From: Diaporthe sp. PMI_573
Lineage: Eukaryota > Ascomycota > Sordariomycetes > Diaporthales > Diaporthaceae
Length of the DNA: 64,000 nucleotides
Direction: 5' to 3'
Assembly: GCA_021399435.1 (NCBI GenBank)
Contig: JAJTUP010000114.1
Coordinates: forward strand, 62,001 to 126,000
Shown here: in pieces, positions 20,040 to 31,976 of the stretch
Layout of the letters: every line of letters begins with the position of its first letter
How positions within the stretch are numbered: position 1 is the stretch's first letter
The notes under the pieces: model-generated
What the model saw: the letters and a program-made list of their open reading frames with translations, nothing else
The model's database searches: none
Told to the model about the DNA's origin: nothing
Translations under genes and position numbers: made by a program

Positions 20040-20720
20040 GGTCAACCCGAACCAACTGAGCATAATGCGTGTGGATAAGATCTACAGTGTAGGAAGCTGC
20101 CTGATGGGAGGTAGGAGGACCTAAGCGAGAAGTGAAGTGGCGTGATACTAATCTTGAACCCCAGGGCCTGATGTGAAGGATAAGGTTGACGGACGTAATG
20201 CTTTATCAGAACAGGATATAAAATGTAGCTTGTCTGTAAGAAATCTGGTGACAAGGCTGACCACAGCCCTGTTTTATATAGGCTTTGGGTTGGGTATAAG
20301 TCAAAGACCCCTCCTTCAGGCCACCAAATCGCCACGCCCGCCACAACTACTCTCCGGCTTCGTCGTCGTCGACGACGACGACGGAGCCAACTTCAATATA
20401 TTCTTGGGTTCCAACAGACTGGTCAGGCCCTTCTTCACCTTCTGACCCAACCTCAATCGCTCCGGCTTCGATTTGCGCCCTCTAAATAGCTACAATGTCA
20501 ACAAACCTCGAGTTAGGGCTTATTTCGACCCTCCTCCTCTTTGTCGGGCTTGGACAGGAAACTGGGCGCAATACCTATGTTTTAGGCGTGAATATCTGCG
20601 TTCAAATACTTTAGCGGGACCCTTTCGTCCCTTCCACTTTAATACACAGGTCATTACCTCAGATAGAATCTAACACCTTTCTGTTATCTGTTTTGAGGAA
20701 TTAGCAGCTGAGTGGAATTT
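20040..20720. other. Intergenic with a CGT/ACG palindrome
   Basis: No gene is recognised. Positions 20361-20380 form a perfect 20-bp palindrome (CGTCGTCGTC followed by GACGACGACG). Confidence 0.4.
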
Positions 20721-20724
20721 CGGG

Positions 20725-21201
20725 TCAAAGTTCCTCGGTGCTCGCTTGTTCCTCCAAAAACCGAAGATCGTATATCGACGAGGGGACTACGTGGTATTTC
20801 TGCACCTGTTCAGGGGTGATATAGGTGCGTTTAGTAGCATCATTGCTGCTGCTAATCTGAGCGGGTGGCCCACGACAAACAACAGGTTGCATTGTCGATA
20901 CCGTGGATAGCCCCACAATTCTGTTACCGGCGCTTTTATTTCCCTGATATTGCTCCAATCCAGGCCCGGCTTGGGTGTCTCTAGACATCGAACCGCTAGA
21001 CCCATCTTGCCCATCGGGACGCATTTGGTCGACGTTTACAATCGGTAACAAATCGGCTAGGCCGAAGAGCAGCTGCGAAACTTGATGGTGCTCGCCTTGA
21101 CCCAGGCGAGCTTCCAGGGTGTTGACTATTCTTTTATTTGTGACGATGATTAAATTAAGGAATGAGATTGTAGGATGAGTATTTTTTCCAGCGATTGCCA
21201 T
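20725..21201 (-). CDS. Hypothetical 158-aa protein
   Basis: Starts at a genuine ATG (21201). It contains ARLGQGEHHQVSQLLFGLAD then a Gly/Ser-rich middle and a charged C-terminus (PEQVQKYHVVPSSIYDL). No signal peptide, membrane segment or known motif is seen. The composition is protein-like and the frame is long for this region, but there is no independent support. It is isolated. Confidence 0.35.
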   Translation of the reverse strand: MAIAGKNTHPTISFLNLIIVTNKRIVNTLEARLGQGEHHQVSQLLFGLADLLPIVNVDQMRPDGQDGSSGSMSRDTQAGPGLEQYQGNKSAGNRIVGLSTVSTMQPVVCRGPPAQISSSNDATKRTYITPEQVQKYHVVPSSIYDLRFLEEQASTEEL

Positions 21202-21204
21202 AGT

Positions 21205-23250
21205 ACCCCCAATCTAAGTTCGTGTTTTCGAGCTCTTGCTTAGAGTCGCGGTGCTAAATGTGAGCAGTTTCACAAGGTACAATGTATTTCCTTAGTATTT
21301 TTTTGTAAACAATCTGCGGCGCGCTTAGCTCTGTCACGGCCCTGCATGGCCTTAAACTGCACCACAGCTATCCTGCCCTGTTCTGCCTGTCCTGTCGTAT
21401 GGCCTAACCCAAGAGTGGTAAGGGCCTTTGTTATGTAAGCCGCTGGCTTGACAAAACTCTGCAACCTTGTCCTGAATCCTGTTTCGTAGCTCTTCGGACG
21501 TCTTGTCAACAGAGCCTGTACCTGCTGAGGATAGAGCCTGTACGTAATGTGTAGAACTGCTTGCCGCCTGCTCAACGCCCGCCTGCCTGAACCAGCCAGC
21601 CTGCTAGCGTGACAATATGGCTTTAAGTTCCATTGCCCCTTGAAAATTCGAAATAAGATACATACTTTTTGTCTCTTGGCTTCTGATCTTCCTTGGAGTC
21701 GCAAACTAAAACCATTTACCTCACATTGGGGACCTTCCTTCTCTCCGCGTTTCTAATTTAACAACGGCCAAATCCTACCAGCAATGACGGGTGTGCTCCA
21801 TGGCTGACGATGGTCGACCTCACCAACGACAGCAGGGCTCGTTCATGGCCAATGTTGTGGGTCATGGGCAATCGGACGCGGCCACTGGCACACCCATCGG
21901 CAGGGATCGGCAGATCAGCCAATCAGCGCACTACCTCGGGCCGGCAGCTGGTTCGCCTTCACTTTAAGGCGAGAGATATGCTCAAGTGCTTTCTACCTAA
22001 TCTGATTTTTCATGTATAAAAGGTTGGACTTATCTACTGAGGATCACTGGAAAGTGGCTTGCATTAGCAACATTTCGGTATACCAACCAACTATTTGATC
22101 GGTGTTTCCCCGCGGCTCACCTGGCTCACCCAAGCTGGTTGAGCTCAAAACGCTGGGCCCCCAACCGCCATTGGTCTAACAGCACAACATCTATGTTGGT
22201 CTGCTTGCATGTGAGCGATAAGTCTTGGCTCGTGTCTTGACATGCTGGCGGTACTGGGGCTCCTGATTTAGGAGTGCTTCTTTTCGTGCGCGTAGTGGTG
22301 GTGGTGGCTGCCAAACCGCCCAAGACAACGGCGGGCGGCGAGGTTCAGCGACGGGGGAGAGGGTTACCCTAGCTCCGTCTAATACCCGCCCGAGATGTGA
22401 GATCCAGTTTTCCTATTTTTGACGCCACGCGAGCGGGATATGTACCATTCAAACGAGCTCGCTGAGACTATCGCCATAGTAGTAGTCTTGGACTATAGCT
22501 CACTATGCCTTGTCGCTGCTGAGAAAAATATAGAAACGTGTCGCTAGGAACACCTTACCTAGCCCAGTACCGCACACACTACCTCGCCACACGCGCGAGA
22601 CTACTACTGCTAGAAAGAAGTTGTCGGGGCGGTCATAACGGTGGCGCCCGAAAAGCGCAGATTGCTAAATAAAGGCCTGGCCCAGCTAGGGAGACTTGAC
22701 CAAACGCTTATACATCCCAGGGCACGATGTTTTTTAAGAGGTAAGTATTAGGATCCAACACACAAAGACTTTAATTGCAACCCGGAATTATCTCATTAAA
22801 TAAAGAAGGCAGTTTGGTACGCGATTCCACCCTCTTGAACGTATATCAGGATTGTGACCGCCCGACGTAGATATTAGTTAGATGCCTAGAAACGCAGAGG
22901 ATCAAAATGAACGAACAAGGTTCAACATAGCCCTATCAATGCAATAGTCGGCGAGCTTGGAGCTCTCAAACTCAAGCAGTGGACCCCTTACTAAAGTAGG
23001 GTCAACAAAAAGGCACTTTAAGTCAATAAACGGATGACAGGCGCTGTCCCTAGTTTGCATATTTGCGCTTCGGTCTGTGTTTCGGTTGTAACCCTCTTTC
23101 GTTTTAAGCTTTGATCTTTCAAAAAGGTTCTGGGCCTTATTCCAAAACCGTTCGTTCGATAGATGCGAGACAGAGTTTAGATAGGACGTGCAAGGTAAAG
23201 GTAAGATGATGCGGTGCTAGATGACTCATCGCGCAACCTTGTCCATAGAG
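21205..23250. other. Gene-poor stretch
   Basis: A basic minus-strand frame at about 21270-21704 shows Arg/Gln-rich repeats but no domain. The rest lacks coding signals or clear terminal repeats. Confidence 0.35.
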
Positions 23251-23254
23251 GTCT

Positions 23255-25870
23255 TCAACGGCGGCCGTTGATGCTTCTCCAAGTCTTTTCAGACGGGTAA
23301 AGATGGGAGAATCTCTGGTAGGGCGCCTGGGAACCAGAGGCCTCATTACCAACCCCCCAGGGTCTGTTATATTCAGAGACACCATGATGATTTGCATGAG
23401 CAGCCGTACCCTGATCACCCTGTCTAGACCACGACACGTGTTGGCCCGTGTGCCTTGGATCCGAGACCTGGACTGCAGGCTGCTCCCGGACCATCTCTGA
23501 TCGTGGGTTAGGTTGAATTGGAACATATCCATTGTTGAGCTGAGGCTGTGGTTGCACCTGGCCTGAAGGTATCGCTGAGTTGTTAGACCTGTTCTCGACC
23601 TGAGGCGTATTCGGTCCATGATATTGATGAGGCTGATTCTGATTCTTGAAAGGGTTTCGAACATTCTCGGCTCGCGGTGGAATCGTTGTAGTGTGACTAG
23701 CAGGGTTACCGAGTGCAGATATGCGGCCGAACTCTGAAATCGTGGGAACGATCTTGCGAGTATTGTCCTCTCGTGGTGTAATCTGTTGCGCAGTCACAGG
23801 CGGCACAGAGTCGGACAGGCCGAGGTTCTGTTTGAGACCATTCTGTGCAATAGTTGCCAAATAATCAGCACGAAGTTCCGGTACCTGAGAAGGTTCTGCC
23901 GAAAATTGATGAACCAAATGAGGGCGCTCCACCGTGGCCTCAAAAACCATGTTTACTTGGGTCGGCTGGTCTGGGTTGTTGGCGCCCATATTGGTTGATG
24001 TGGTGGTCTCTACATCGGCGTTTGGCGCTGAGGTTGTTCCGTTTAGCTCACTGTGCGAAGGGACAGCTGCCTCGTCGGGATGTATTTCGCGCGATTCAGA
24101 TGCTGGCGTGCTGCTGATTGAAATGATGTCGATAGATTTCCTCTGTAGGTTGTCGTCGCTGTTTCCATCAGCCTCGATCGATGTCTCACGATCGTTTACG
24201 ACTGGCACGAGTCCAGCTTTCACTCCTTCACCGCGCGGCTGAACACTGGTGGCTTCAAGTGAATTGCTCTCGTCCACCTCAGGCGTGTGGTGCGTCTCGT
24301 TATCTGGCTGGCTCATAGCATCTGAGAAGCTTAATTAGTAAATAAATGGAAATCGCAAGAAATTGAACACGAACAAGTCATACCATCATGCACGTCCATT
24401 TCACTAGGTTCATCTTGCCTTGACGGAATTTGAGGTCGTGCTCTCACGTACGCCTGAACAGATCGAATGTGAGGAACGTCAGACGCAACCGCCGACTCCA
24501 TATCCAAAACCTCCAAGTCGCGTGCTGGCAGCCAGCAGGCTTGACTTTCGGACGGAAACTTCAACCCGTCGTCGAAGAACATGACAGGGAACTGACGCTG
24601 TGCTACCTTTTCTCCCCCATCTTCGAAGCCCTCTTCCCACTCAAGCGTCTTTGTCATTGTGTCATAGCGATAGCACGGGGGCGGCTTGTCCAGCAGCCTT
24701 AAATCCCCCAGAGTCTCCGGCACGCCGACGTCCTCGAGGTTCGCGGTTGGTAGTAGGAGTACGGGCCAGCTCTTCTTGGCCCCAGCCCAGTAACCGAGAT
24801 AAATCTGACCTGGTGTTGGACTAACAATGCCTGCTGCGCGCCGGCGACCATGCTTGCTGTCTTTGGCTGCTGTGTCATTTGGCGGACGATGCCGTTTCTC
24901 CTGTTTGCGGAATGCCTGGCGAGCGACGGCATTATTCTTCTCCGCAAGCAATTCGTTGCAGTCTAAAACAAGAATCCCGAGCTTTTCAACAACTTTCGCA
25001 GCATCTCTAGTCTGATGACCATGCACGTCACTGCTAAGATGAGACCCAGCACTTACCAAGGGTTTGTCCTTGAAATCGCGAGGGCAGTCCTGACAACGGA
25101 TTATATACCATTGCCCAGCGCCCTTGGGGTGTTCGACGATGATATGTTTTGTCTCGGCGTGACCTTTCTGATAAATATCGTCGAACCACATGACTGATAT
25201 CCTCTTACTGGTCGGAACGGTCCGTTTACGCCGTCGATGCGATTCGGGTTCCCTATCGGTTCTACGTTTACGCTAGATGTTGTTAACAGTATATTCCATG
25301 TTTTGCGGCAATGCGCATTCTCACAGCCGATGAGGAATTAGCGTTAGCACGTACAGGTCTCTCAGAATGGGCGGGTGGCGATCTGGCAGGATGTTCGACA
25401 GGACACACAACCTCAGACTCGGCCTCGGTAGCAGGTGGTGTAGGTTGGGTGGCTGGTGCGGAGGTGCGGTTGACCGCATCTGATGGATTGTTTGTCAAAT
25501 CTTGGAGAGCATTCTGAAACAAATCCAGGCCGACAGCTTGGACGAGGAGGCGGCAAAGATTCTCGATTTCTAGGCGACGCTGGTGTTCAAAGTCTTTGGT
25601 TTTCGCGTCCAGGGTTGCTTGGTGATCTTGGCGGAGCTGATGCAACTCGGCGCCGTGTCTCAGAATGTCCTCTCGGAATTGTTCTGCCTCTGCGCCGCTT
25701 TGTGCGGAATGATGGCCTTGTAGAGCTTGGTCGATGCTGACGTTGACTGCTGATTGTTTCTCTTCGAACGCAGCCTGGGGGGTCTTCATCTGACGCAGTG
25801 CATGGTAGGTCTGGTCGAGCGAAGCTTTGACCGCCCACACGACGCTCACGGCATAGTCCTCGTCAGCCAT
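23255..25870 (-). CDS. Unrecognised 833-aa protein: coiled coil, C2H2-like finger, disordered tail
   Basis: Three exons join cleanly: 25870-25325, 25272-24384, 24321-23255. Intron 1 (52 bp) runs GTGAGA...TTAAC...CTAG in phase 0. Intron 2 (62 bp) runs GTATGA...ACTAAT...TCAG in phase 1. Exon 1 encodes a Gln/Glu-rich coiled coil (about residues 40-125). Exon 2 starts with a basic patch (RKRRTDREPESHRRRKR), then CQDC...H...H (C242, C245, H260, H266) that could bind zinc, and near residues 338-358 GQIYLGYWAGAKKSWPVLLL, which recalls a PWWP or Tudor-like strand. Exon 3 is Ser/Pro/Gln-rich and disordered. This suggests a nuclear DNA- or chromatin-associated protein, by inference only. The start chosen is the first ATG (25870); an upstream exon ending at the AG near 25908 is possible. 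All three frames are open, so the gene looks functional. Confidence 0.65.
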
Positions 25871-25909
25871 CACTAGCAGACTGGATGAAGAAGCCGACGC
25901 CACCACTAT

Positions 25910-26575
25910 GGGAGAGATACAGGAGGGTAATTAGAGGTTAATCGCAACGGTGTAGCGGAAAGCCATCGCAAGAAGCGATGGGAGCTCTGAGCGCGACAAG
26001 GACGAGGGAAATCACATTAGGCGAAGAGAAGATGGGCAGGAAAAGAACGCCTTGCTGCGCGAAAGAGGGGAAGGGGCTGGCTGCATGTCGGTTGTCGGCT
26101 GTTGGCTGTTGGCTATTGGTTGTTGGTTCCTGAAATGATGGTAAGCGGTCCACCCACTGTGACGGCAGACAGGGATCATCTGTGGCCATCATATTCGTCC
26201 AATTAAGGATAACTCGGTTAGAGATTGGCTCGCTCGGCATCCGACTTCTCCTATCTCCCCGTCATCACCATTGCTTTCACCCTTGAACTTAAGCGGGCAT
26301 ATGCAACACAATTAAAGTCAATGCTTATCTGACATGGTTTGGCTCAATGGGCATCTGCTCGACCTATTATTGATTTAGGCACCTGTTCCCCTAAGGCCAT
26401 CCTTGGGCTGAGGATAATGATAATCAAATCAAGTCAGGTTCAATTAACCTGATCCGGCTCGCTACCATCCTCTCAAAGTGCTGTTCCAACTCGCTACTTA
26501 TAAATGCCCTCTCCGATACATATAAACTTTCTAGTACCTTAAACAATTCCTGGCTTACCGTAGAAACAGGTGCAT
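25910..26575. other. Intergenic, upstream region of the 833-aa gene
   Basis: Probably the 5' UTR and promoter of the minus-strand gene. A minus-strand frame with an ATG at 26240 (MPSEPISNRVILNW) might be an additional 5' exon, but no splice pair linking it was found. Confidence 0.3.
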
Positions 26576-26577
26576 GT

Positions 26578-26697
26578 TGTCACGGCCAGCACGAGATGCA
26601 GCATGGGAGCTGGGTCTATTGGCGCTATCAACGAATATTCTAAGCTGAGGAGAGGAGAAGAAAGGGGAGAGCGAATGATGCACCCCACGGTGCATCA
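26578..26697 (+). mobile_element. Start of an LTR related to the solo LTR at 56409-56612
   Basis: TGTCACGGCCAGCACGAGAT begins a stretch of about 85 bp almost identical to the minus strand of 56612-56528, after which the two diverge. Here the divergence point is followed by a 9-bp hairpin (TGATGCACC CCAC GGTGCATCA, 26676-26697). This is likely the 5' LTR start of the element whose gag lies at 27064. Confidence 0.55.
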
Positions 26698-26830
26698 CTG
26701 GTGAATTTCCCGTGAATTCACCGTGAATCCATTCGTTCACGGTGAATTCACGGTGTATTCACTGTTAATTCACCGTGTATTTATATAGTTAGGGAATCCT
26801 CCGTGAATTCTCTGTGAATTCAGGAGGGCA
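26698..26830. repeat. Clustered GTGAATTCACGG-type repeats
   Basis: At least eight variants of TGAATTCACGGTG or its complement occur, several palindromic around GAATTC. A second small cluster at 27028-27063 (GTGAATCCACGGTGAAT) leads straight into the gag start codon. Confidence 0.7.
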
Positions 26831-27063
26831 TCGTTTTACAATATTATTTTCCCATCAAATGGTAGCTACAACTAGCACGCCCCCGTTGCGTGATCGCCTT
26901 GTTAAAAGGATCGGGTAGACAAACCGTCGCCATCGCTGTGTATTAATTATACGGATCGGGCTGCAGCACTCCTGTCAGCCATCGGGTCAAAGAATACCTT
27001 TGACTAACACTCTACGTGGTCGCCAACGATTCACTGTGAATCCACCGTGAATCCACGGTGAAT

Positions 27064-29487
27064 ATGCCGCGGGAATCCTATAAACTCGACTCCCGCTTTG
27101 GACCTACATTCCCCCAGCCACCCGCCGACTTCCAACCAGTCAAGGAGCAGCCGCGACTATTTCGCCTTCGAGCAGCAATAGCTAAACAACCAGATATCTT
27201 CTTGTCCTCTGTTACTCTAGAGGACCAAGATCTACTAGAAGTAGCTGCTAACTTTGCCGCTTGGCAATCGCTATACGACCGGTACTCCCAGGTCTACAAC
27301 CCGTTAAAGTCAGCAGACAAACAATTTGACTCCGCCAGAAAGTGGGTGGAAGCAAAAGGAGGAACACAAGTCCCACGGAGCTGGCTATCAAGCAGCCAAC
27401 CCACGAAAATATTCACCGACAACTACCAAAATTGGCGTCTCCACAACAAACCTCTTGTCAATGCTCACCAGATACACTACCGGCTACGCCAGCTAGTGAC
27501 CACCGTTGACCCAGCCGACAGACAGGTAATACTCGACGAACTGAATCCCCCTTGGTCAGCAACCCGACACACCGAGTTTCTCCAAGAGATTAGTCGTTGC
27601 GGCACCGCCCAGGATCGAGAAGTCGTGGTAAAGCGTTACTTTGACGTCGAACGTATCAACTTCGCGCCATCAACCTACAGTACTCTCGACCCAGCGGATA
27701 CGACCTCACAACAATTAACAACAACAACCCAAGTCTCTGAGGAACCGGAAATGGGGGGGACCTCTCAAAACCCCCAAAACCCATCGGGTTCGCCTTCAAA
27801 CACCGAGGGACGTTCAGGGTCGCATTCAGTATCTCCCGAAGGAATCCGAGACGACACCGAAAGTATCGGTACCCAGGTACCCCGGACGGCCACGCCCCAA
27901 TTCCCGAGCCAAGGAATGGACCCCCCAGCCCCGGGGTCAGTCGAAGAGTATCTCCAATCGGACGAGATAACCATCCTCCTAGGAAGTTTGATAAACCCTG
28001 ATCAGCGTGCCGCAACAAGAATACTGCTCTCTAAGGCCTTCCGAGCCGGGCAATCACGGACATCTCTCCCTGCCCAAGCTTCCGGGGTGTTTACACCAGC
28101 ACATCCCGGCAGGACGGACGCGGCACCTCCAAGGCAGCCGCCACGGCCCTTTAACCAGGGGCCCGGCCGAACTATTCGGCCCGTGCCCACGAGAGCCCAG
28201 CCGGAACCACCCAATCCGCCGGCTGCTTCAGGAGCAAACCCGGGAGCACCACCGCGAGAAAGGAGCAGTCAACGCCATGATGAAGACGACGACCCCCATG
28301 TCTACTACACCCACCAACCGTCAGAGGACGGCTGGCCAGGTTCACGCAGCCAAGGGCCCGGAGATCCACCGGACGACCCGTACTACGACGAGCTCTCCTA
28401 CTTCCGAGCCGATAAGGAATTCAAGGATACCAACATAGGGCGATTCGAGCCTTATGAAAACTGGAGTAATTTCCCCGAACTCTTGCAAGTATCGAAGGTA
28501 GATGGGAAAGTGATTGTATGGAAAGACCCCCAGGGCTTTATTGATCGATGTGACATATACATCCGCCAAGACAGCCATCGAGCTGCATGGCTCAGTTACA
28601 ACCTGCCCTCCTGCCTGTCAGGAATAGCCCATCCGTGGTTCTGGACCACTCTCGACGGTTCAGAACGGGCTTCTCTTACCAGCCCTACGCCGGGAGTATG
28701 GGACCGTTGGAAGAAATACCTCCTGGAAAACTTCCAAATCCCGCGGGATACCGCGGAGACCATCCTTCACCAACAGCGTTACTCCCGCACAGACGCCTAT
28801 GGCAACCGCAATGTGCAGGAGTACACCCAGCGCGTCCGCCGATTTACCCTCCTCGCGGAGCAACCTCCATCCTTCGTGGCACGGAACATGTGGGACCAGA
28901 TCGACAAGGCTCTGGTGATCCCATATTTTGACCGACCGCCAGTAGGGTACGACTCCCGCAAATTCGAGACATCGCTCCGCGACAAACAAGAGACGTGGCA
29001 TTTGTGGGAAAAGGACCGTATGAAATTCCGGCCGCTACCAGCGCAAATCCGTGGAGGCCCACTTCACCACGCACCCGCCGGCCGCAACCAACCGGCCCTA
29101 CCCCCGATACACATCAACATTCCTAACCTCTACCCTAGACGACAAGAGGATACGCGGAATCGCCCTACTCAACCGAACCCGCGACCTGCAGATTTCGTTT
29201 CGGATGACACGTACCGGAACATGACGCCGGAGCAACGGCGAAAGCTGATGGAAGCCCGACGAGCAGTGAGAGAGGGCTGGCAGCAGAGGGTCGGGCCAGC
29301 CCAGCAGCGACCCAAGCTGCTCACCAATGCAGCGGACCAGGAACCCCAAAGGGACCGTCGCCCTCAGGACAGGGCCCCCGGGGCCCTCCGCCTGCGGCGA
29401 AGATTTGGTCAAAGGGACAACCAAGGCAACGTCCTGGCTGAGACGATCCAGGCGTTTGACGTCGACAACGGCCAGTTGACCTTGTAA
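27064..29487 (+). CDS. Gag-like protein of an LTR retrotransposon
   Basis: A 807-aa frame from the first ATG (27064; the open frame extends two codons further without ATG). The N-terminal third is helical (EDQDLLEVAANFAAWQSLYD), the middle is Pro/Ser/Gly-rich and disordered. From about residue 470 a Gag capsid-like domain appears (WKDPQGFIDRCDIYIRQDS, HPWFWTTLDG, WKKYLLENFQIP, EYTQRVRRFTLLAEQP). No CCHC knuckle is present. The frame ends at 29487 exactly where a Copia element on the other strand begins, so the 3' part of the element is missing or the stop is natural and pol lost. The LTR-like start at 26578 fits as its 5' end. Confidence 0.65.
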   Translation: MPRESYKLDSRFGPTFPQPPADFQPVKEQPRLFRLRAAIAKQPDIFLSSVTLEDQDLLEVAANFAAWQSLYDRYSQVYNPLKSADKQFDSARKWVEAKGGTQVPRSWLSSSQPTKIFTDNYQNWRLHNKPLVNAHQIHYRLRQLVTTVDPADRQVILDELNPPWSATRHTEFLQEISRCGTAQDREVVVKRYFDVERINFAPSTYSTLDPADTTSQQLTTTTQVSEEPEMGGTSQNPQNPSGSPSNTEGRSGSHSVSPEGIRDDTESIGTQVPRTATPQFPSQGMDPPAPGSVEEYLQSDEITILLGSLINPDQRAATRILLSKAFRAGQSRTSLPAQASGVFTPAHPGRTDAAPPRQPPRPFNQGPGRTIRPVPTRAQPEPPNPPAASGANPGAPPRERSSQRHDEDDDPHVYYTHQPSEDGWPGSRSQGPGDPPDDPYYDELSYFRADKEFKDTNIGRFEPYENWSNFPELLQVSKVDGKVIVWKDPQGFIDRCDIYIRQDSHRAAWLSYNLPSCLSGIAHPWFWTTLDGSERASLTSPTPGVWDRWKKYLLENFQIPRDTAETILHQQRYSRTDAYGNRNVQEYTQRVRRFTLLAEQPPSFVARNMWDQIDKALVIPYFDRPPVGYDSRKFETSLRDKQETWHLWEKDRMKFRPLPAQIRGGPLHHAPAGRNQPALPPIHINIPNLYPRRQEDTRNRPTQPNPRPADFVSDDTYRNMTPEQRRKLMEARRAVREGWQQRVGPAQQRPKLLTNAADQEPQRDRRPQDRAPGALRLRRRFGQRDNQGNVLAETIQAFDVDNGQLTL

Positions 29488-29489
29488 GA

Positions 29490-31887
29490 CATCGTTCTTC
29501 TTGACGCCAAAGCCCACATCGCGGTAGCGACTGGCGTCATCGATCCAGAGCCAGCTGTAGTGATAGTTGCGCCATGAGACTGGCGAGACGGTGATCACAT
29601 CCACATGAATTCCGGCGCCGGGACGAGTCTCCCGTGCGGGCTTCTCGTGTGATTGGTAACGAAGGCCAGTTCCCTCGTCACACGTGCTGCAAGGAATCGT
29701 CTCCACGGTAGCCTCGTCGAGGTCTATCCCCGTGGTCTTTCTGATCGTTTTCCTCAGCCGTTCAGCCCCCGGGTGTCCCAGGCGGCGGTGCCACAGCATC
29801 AGCTTCTCCCGCTGCTCAGGAGTGAGATCTGTGTGAAATACACGCCCAACCGCTTCTGACTGCGAAATCGTGGATCTCTCTGGCGGGGCGTGACCATGGA
29901 CTTGCATGTAGAATCCACGGGTTTTAACGTTGAACAAGGTAACGACCTCGTTTCGGGCGCTGAAAAGCGCATCTCGGCCCCGATCACGGCCCATATAGCC
30001 ACCGTAGAGGTGCCAGCGCTCCCCACTGAAGATGTTGATTGGGAAGTCTTTGATCAGTACGGCGTAGTTGAGGGTCACCACGTGCCCGTTCTTCGTGCCG
30101 TTTTCTAGGGTCACCTTTGCGGCCCCTACTTCAGTCGCATAGACTGGCCCACCACCTGTCATGATAGGCGGCTGTTGATCAAGAGGTGTACTCTGAGTAT
30201 ACCACTTCTGATCGTTGATAATGTGAATGTCCGAGCCCGTATCGTAGAGCCAGCGGCGCCGTTGCTGGGCCGCATAGGGGCTAACCCCTGAGCTGGCAGA
30301 ATGGGACTGGACTACCATCGCCCTCACTTCAGCGTGAGGCGCGTGCACTAATGGGTGTGAAGGTTGGTCGTTGCTGGGGCTATCAGACGTCTCTAGGCTC
30401 TGATCAGCGCTGCTAGCCTCAACCGGCGTGGCAGGGGGTGCTTTGGGCCCGCGCGTCGGGGCCACTTCGCCGTCGACCGGGCGCCGCTCTGGGCCCCAGG
30501 GTTCTAGCTCAGAGAGTTGTTGGAGACCTTCCTCCGGCCTCTCTGGGCTCTGATCAGAGCCCAACTGGTGTTGTTTTGCTAGATAGTCGTCCCAGGTTTT
30601 GACGATATCTGCCCACGCTGGGCCCGCCGTGGCGTTGACGGCGGCGTTGCTCCCTCCGAGCCCTGGTGGCGGTGGAGGAGCGGCGACAGTCTGTTGTGCC
30701 TGCGCCTTCTGCCAGGCGACGAATTGCTGGTACTGATCAGAAGCGTGGGCGTTGGATCCCCCTTGCTGATGACCACCTCGTCCCCGGCCCCTACCCGGGC
30801 CACGCCGGGTAGATGAATTGTTTGAGTTTGGCCCTGTGAGGGATGGCTTCTCGATACCATTGTCGAGGTCTTGCTTCTTCTTTCTACAGTCCCTCTCGTA
30901 GTGGCCACGTTTCCCACAATAGTGGCAGACAACGTTTGGAGCGCCTTCGGGGCGCTGTCCACTCGTTTGCGCATGGCTCGTTCCAGCGGCTTTTCTTGGC
31001 TGTTGAATAGCCATCTCATCTACGAGGTCACTGATCAGGACCTCTAAGGAGAGATTCGCCCCGTATATGCGTAGGGCTTGTCGCTGTCGCAGCGCCCATT
31101 CGGGCTGCTTCTTCTCAGTTCCTTTGATGAACTTCAGAGCGACCGTCAGCGAATCGTAGACGATACCACGACTGATCAGTTCAGCGTTCGTCTGCTGGAA
31201 CCTCGTACAGTACTCAGTGGTGTCTTTCCCCAGCTCGTGGGTATCCAAGATGTTCATCAGAACGATCTTATTCGCTGGGCCTGAGGGCTCGTATAATGCC
31301 CTCAGCGCGTGCCAAATCTTGAGACCAGACGTTGTGGTCTCGATCGACATCAGGACTGCCGCCGACATAGTCTCCCGCAGCTTCCAGTTGAGAGTGGAAT
31401 CGAGCTGCTCGTCGAGGATAAGCTGCTGGCGGGGCATTCCAATCGGAATCCCGCCTGACTGGAGGACTGACTTCCATGTCGACGCCCATGATGGATACAT
31501 GTTGACGCCTGAAAGGTGGTGTTCTTTAGGCATCTTGAAGCTTGGCCACTTCACTTCGGCAGCTGTGATGACGATCACAGAGCCGGGGCTTCCCTTTGTG
31601 TAGGGGGAACGCCGCTCCCTCTCTCTGCCCTCATTGGCATCGGCCCAGTGGCGGTTCTGGGGAGAGGTTGCTCCTGATCGGAGCCCGAGGGGGTCCACGC
31701 TGGACCCAACATCGCCAGCGTAGGGCACCCGTGCGATCTCATCGTCGGTGCCTGGAGCTGCAATGGCGTCGCCGGCTGCTGGGGCCGCGACGGCTTCGCC
31801 GGCGCCGCGTACTGGGCCCGGGCCAGCACTCTGCTGGGCTTGTTGCTGACCTGCCATGGCTGCTTGCAACCTCGTCTGTGGGGCCAT
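29490..31887 (-). pseudogene. Copia gag-pol, 3' truncated within integrase
   Basis: Starts MAPQTRLQAAMAG (ATG 31887). Domains in order: disordered N-terminus; Copia-type Gag (WKSVLQSGGIPIGM, LKIWHALRALYEP, NILDTHELGKDTTEY, ISDLVDEMAI); CCHC knuckle CHYCGKRGHYERDC; protease WLYDTGSDIHII; GAG-pre-integrase HHCC (WHRRLGHPGAERL ... CSTCDEG); start of the integrase core (HVDVITVSPVSWRNYHYSW, WIDDASRYRDV). Homology stops near 29490 at the end of the oppositely oriented gag gene. The frame stays open to 29098, but that part is simply antisense of the other gag. Reverse transcriptase and RNase H are absent. Its own LTR and primer site lie upstream (31977-32281). Confidence 0.85.
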
Positions 31888-31976
31888 CCAGCGATGTCGT
31901 ATGCACGTCGTCGGCGCTGAGCCTGCTATGCTATCGCGATGCCGTTTAGACTGAATTCCCGGCGCGTGCTTTGGCC

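Noticed and set aside
29098..29489. C-terminal extension of the Copia frame
   Set aside because: It is the antisense of the other element's gag gene; the true Copia homology stops at the junction.
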